21,184 nucleotides of DNA, from contig DCTR01000021.1 in assembly GCA_002329385.1 (NCBI GenBank), forward strand, positions 3,249 through 24,432. The letters run 5' to 3'. Numbering within the stretch: position 1 is the stretch's first letter; every line of letters begins with the position of its first letter. The position numbers were made by a program, and so were the translations under genes. Shown piece by piece: positions 20,090-21,184 of the stretch. The DNA comes from Candidatus Shapirobacteria bacterium UBA1435. Lineage in GTDB: Bacteria > Patescibacteriota > Microgenomatia > UBA12405. Under the pieces are notes generated by a model that saw only the letters and a program-made list of their open reading frames with translations, ran no database searches and was not told where the DNA came from.

Positions 20090-21184
20090 CTACTTTCCCA
20101 GCTCTACCCCCATTCTAATATCTTTTTCTAATTTCATATTAAATAGTAATTTTTCTCCCACCATACTCGCCGCCGGTTCAACCTGCACCGGCGACCAACC
20201 TTTTGGGTAAGTCACCAACGTTACCATTCCCGTATCTCCAAACCCAGACTGCCTTTGAATATAGTGCAAATATGAAAATTTATCTTTACCAGTTAAGTCT
20301 ATTCCCGTCGAATATCTCACCTCCACCGTCCTTTTTGTCGCCACCGGCACCAGCACCAGCATCCCCAACTCCCTTTTCCCCTCCACCTCTTTCATCATTA
20401 ACTTTTCCCCCGTAATCGTTTCCTTCTTGGTTTTATCCGCCGCATCGGTTATGCTCACCTCCGCCAAATTAATATCTGCCGGCAAATACAGCCTCAAATA
20501 GTTTTTATAGTCTCCGCCCGGCCAATTTGTGCTCTTTGCCCTATTTTCATAGTTGATTTTCAATACTCTCGTCACCGCGTTTTGGCTAATCTCAACCAAC
20601 TGCTCGACGTTTCTATACAAAAAATAATTTGCCTTGTTCACTCCCAAATTAGCCTCGACTATATATAGATAATCAGCCATGCATCTTTCCATTCCGCACT
20701 TTCCTTGGTAAATCGACCCGTCCCACCCCATCTCCGCCAGCTTTAGCGCCGCCATTTTGGCATTTACACTGATTTGTATATCATTACTCTCCAATAGGCT
20801 AACCAGACCCAAATACAGCTTCATCTTACCCTTACTGTCAAGTTCCTTGATTTCTTCGAACAATTGTTTCCCTAATCCTCCCAAAAAACTCGCCTTTTGG
20901 TTTGATCCTGGAAAAAATTTGGTTTCCGCATAAAACTCCGCCTGTTCAAACAAATTATCTTTATTGATTTTTTCCCTAAAATCAGGAACGAAGACTTCTC
21001 CTGTCGCCTCCAATATTTTTCTTGCCACCGCTAGGTTTATTCCCACCACCCCGTCAACCTTCCTCCCTGTTGACTTTTCCAAAAACCAAACGATATCCTT
21101 GCTCGCTCTCACAAAATTCGCCTCCCAATTGGCATCACGCATAAACCAGCCCGCTTCTCCCAGAAATGTTTTAATCTCCACCGG
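20090..21184 (-). CDS. DUF4012 domain protein (partial, N-terminus outside window)
   Basis: The visible 364 or so residues match the C-terminal part of DUF4012 proteins, which are widespread in CPR bacteria and Actinobacteria and often sit near cell-surface polysaccharide genes. Characteristic stretches are FMRDANWEANF, KVDGVVGINLAVARKILEATG, NLFEQAEFYAE and FFPGSNQKASFLGGL. Family members are usually longer, with an N-terminal membrane anchor, and the frame stays open to the window edge. The GTG at 21181 is therefore probably an internal Val codon. Function is unknown; an extracytoplasmic location is likely for the family. Confidence 0.85.
   Translation of the reverse strand, partial: PVEIKTFLGEAGWFMRDANWEANFVRASKDIVWFLEKSTGRKVDGVVGINLAVARKILEATGEVFVPDFREKINKDNLFEQAEFYAETKFFPGSNQKASFLGGLGKQLFEEIKELDSKGKMKLYLGLVSLLESNDIQISVNAKMAALKLAEMGWDGSIYQGKCGMERCMADYLYIVEANLGVNKANYFLYRNVEQLVEISQNAVTRVLKINYENRAKSTNWPGGDYKNYLRLYLPADINLAEVSITDAADKTKKETITGEKLMMKEVEGKRELGMLVLVPVATKRTVEVRYSTGIDLTGKDKFSYLHYIQRQSGFGDTGMVTLVTYPKGWSPVQVEPAASMVGEKLLFNMKLEKDIRMGVELGK

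Noticed and set aside
1..21184. CRISPR array, insertion sequence or prophage
   Set aside because: No regularly spaced repeats, transposase, integrase or phage structural genes were seen on either strand.

Overview
The window looks like a chromosomal segment of a Candidate Phyla Radiation (Patescibacteria) bacterium, most likely a Microgenomates-type lineage. The indicators are an array of small two-helix type IV secretion pilins, a DUF4012 protein, an RNHCP zinc-ribbon protein, a 23S rRNA gene with no adjacent 16S, almost no Shine-Dalgarno sequences and a very strong strand composition skew. TGA is used as a normal stop codon, so this is the standard bacterial code. The plus strand is C/T-rich along nearly the whole length, whichever strand is coding. 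Minus-strand proteins are therefore rich in G, E, K and V, and plus-strand proteins in S, T, P and L. This suggests a single replichore with the minus strand leading.

Layout. 1-583 (minus): 5' end of a 23S rRNA gene with an expanded arm, a structured spacer and tRNA-Ala(TGC). 635-2365 (minus): a transcription unit with its own promoter and terminator (a 40-aa membrane peptide plus a GH18 hydrolase) sits between tRNA-Ala and tRNA-Ile(GAT), two tRNAs that normally share the 16S-23S spacer. 2400-6744 (minus): a peptide-ligase/protease locus made of a 7TM membrane protein, a ligase-protease fusion (ATP-grasp plus aspartyl-protease-like RimB domain) and two RimK-like ATP-grasp ligases. A possible structured RNA lies between the two RimK-like genes.

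6906-12977 (plus): a type IV secretion/pilus locus with six paralogous VirB2-like pilins, a 667-aa secreted cysteine-rich protein and a VirB6/TrbL-like polytopic protein. No ATPase is present in the window. 13195-15608 (minus): two unrecognised soluble proteins. 15715-17385 (plus): a 556-aa protein whose C-terminal half resembles the purine/uridine phosphorylase fold. 17433-21184 (minus): ftsH, an 86-aa protein ending in an FtsZ-like C-terminal peptide, an RNHCP zinc protein and a partial DUF4012 protein.

Many genes have an extended -10 box (TGnTATAAT or TGnTAAAAT) only 5-8 bases before the ATG, so they should be transcribed leaderless or nearly so. Several of these promoters overlap the stop codon of the preceding gene. 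The most unusual content is the compact ligase/protease/7TM locus at 2400-6744 and the small FtsZ-tail-like protein next to ftsH.
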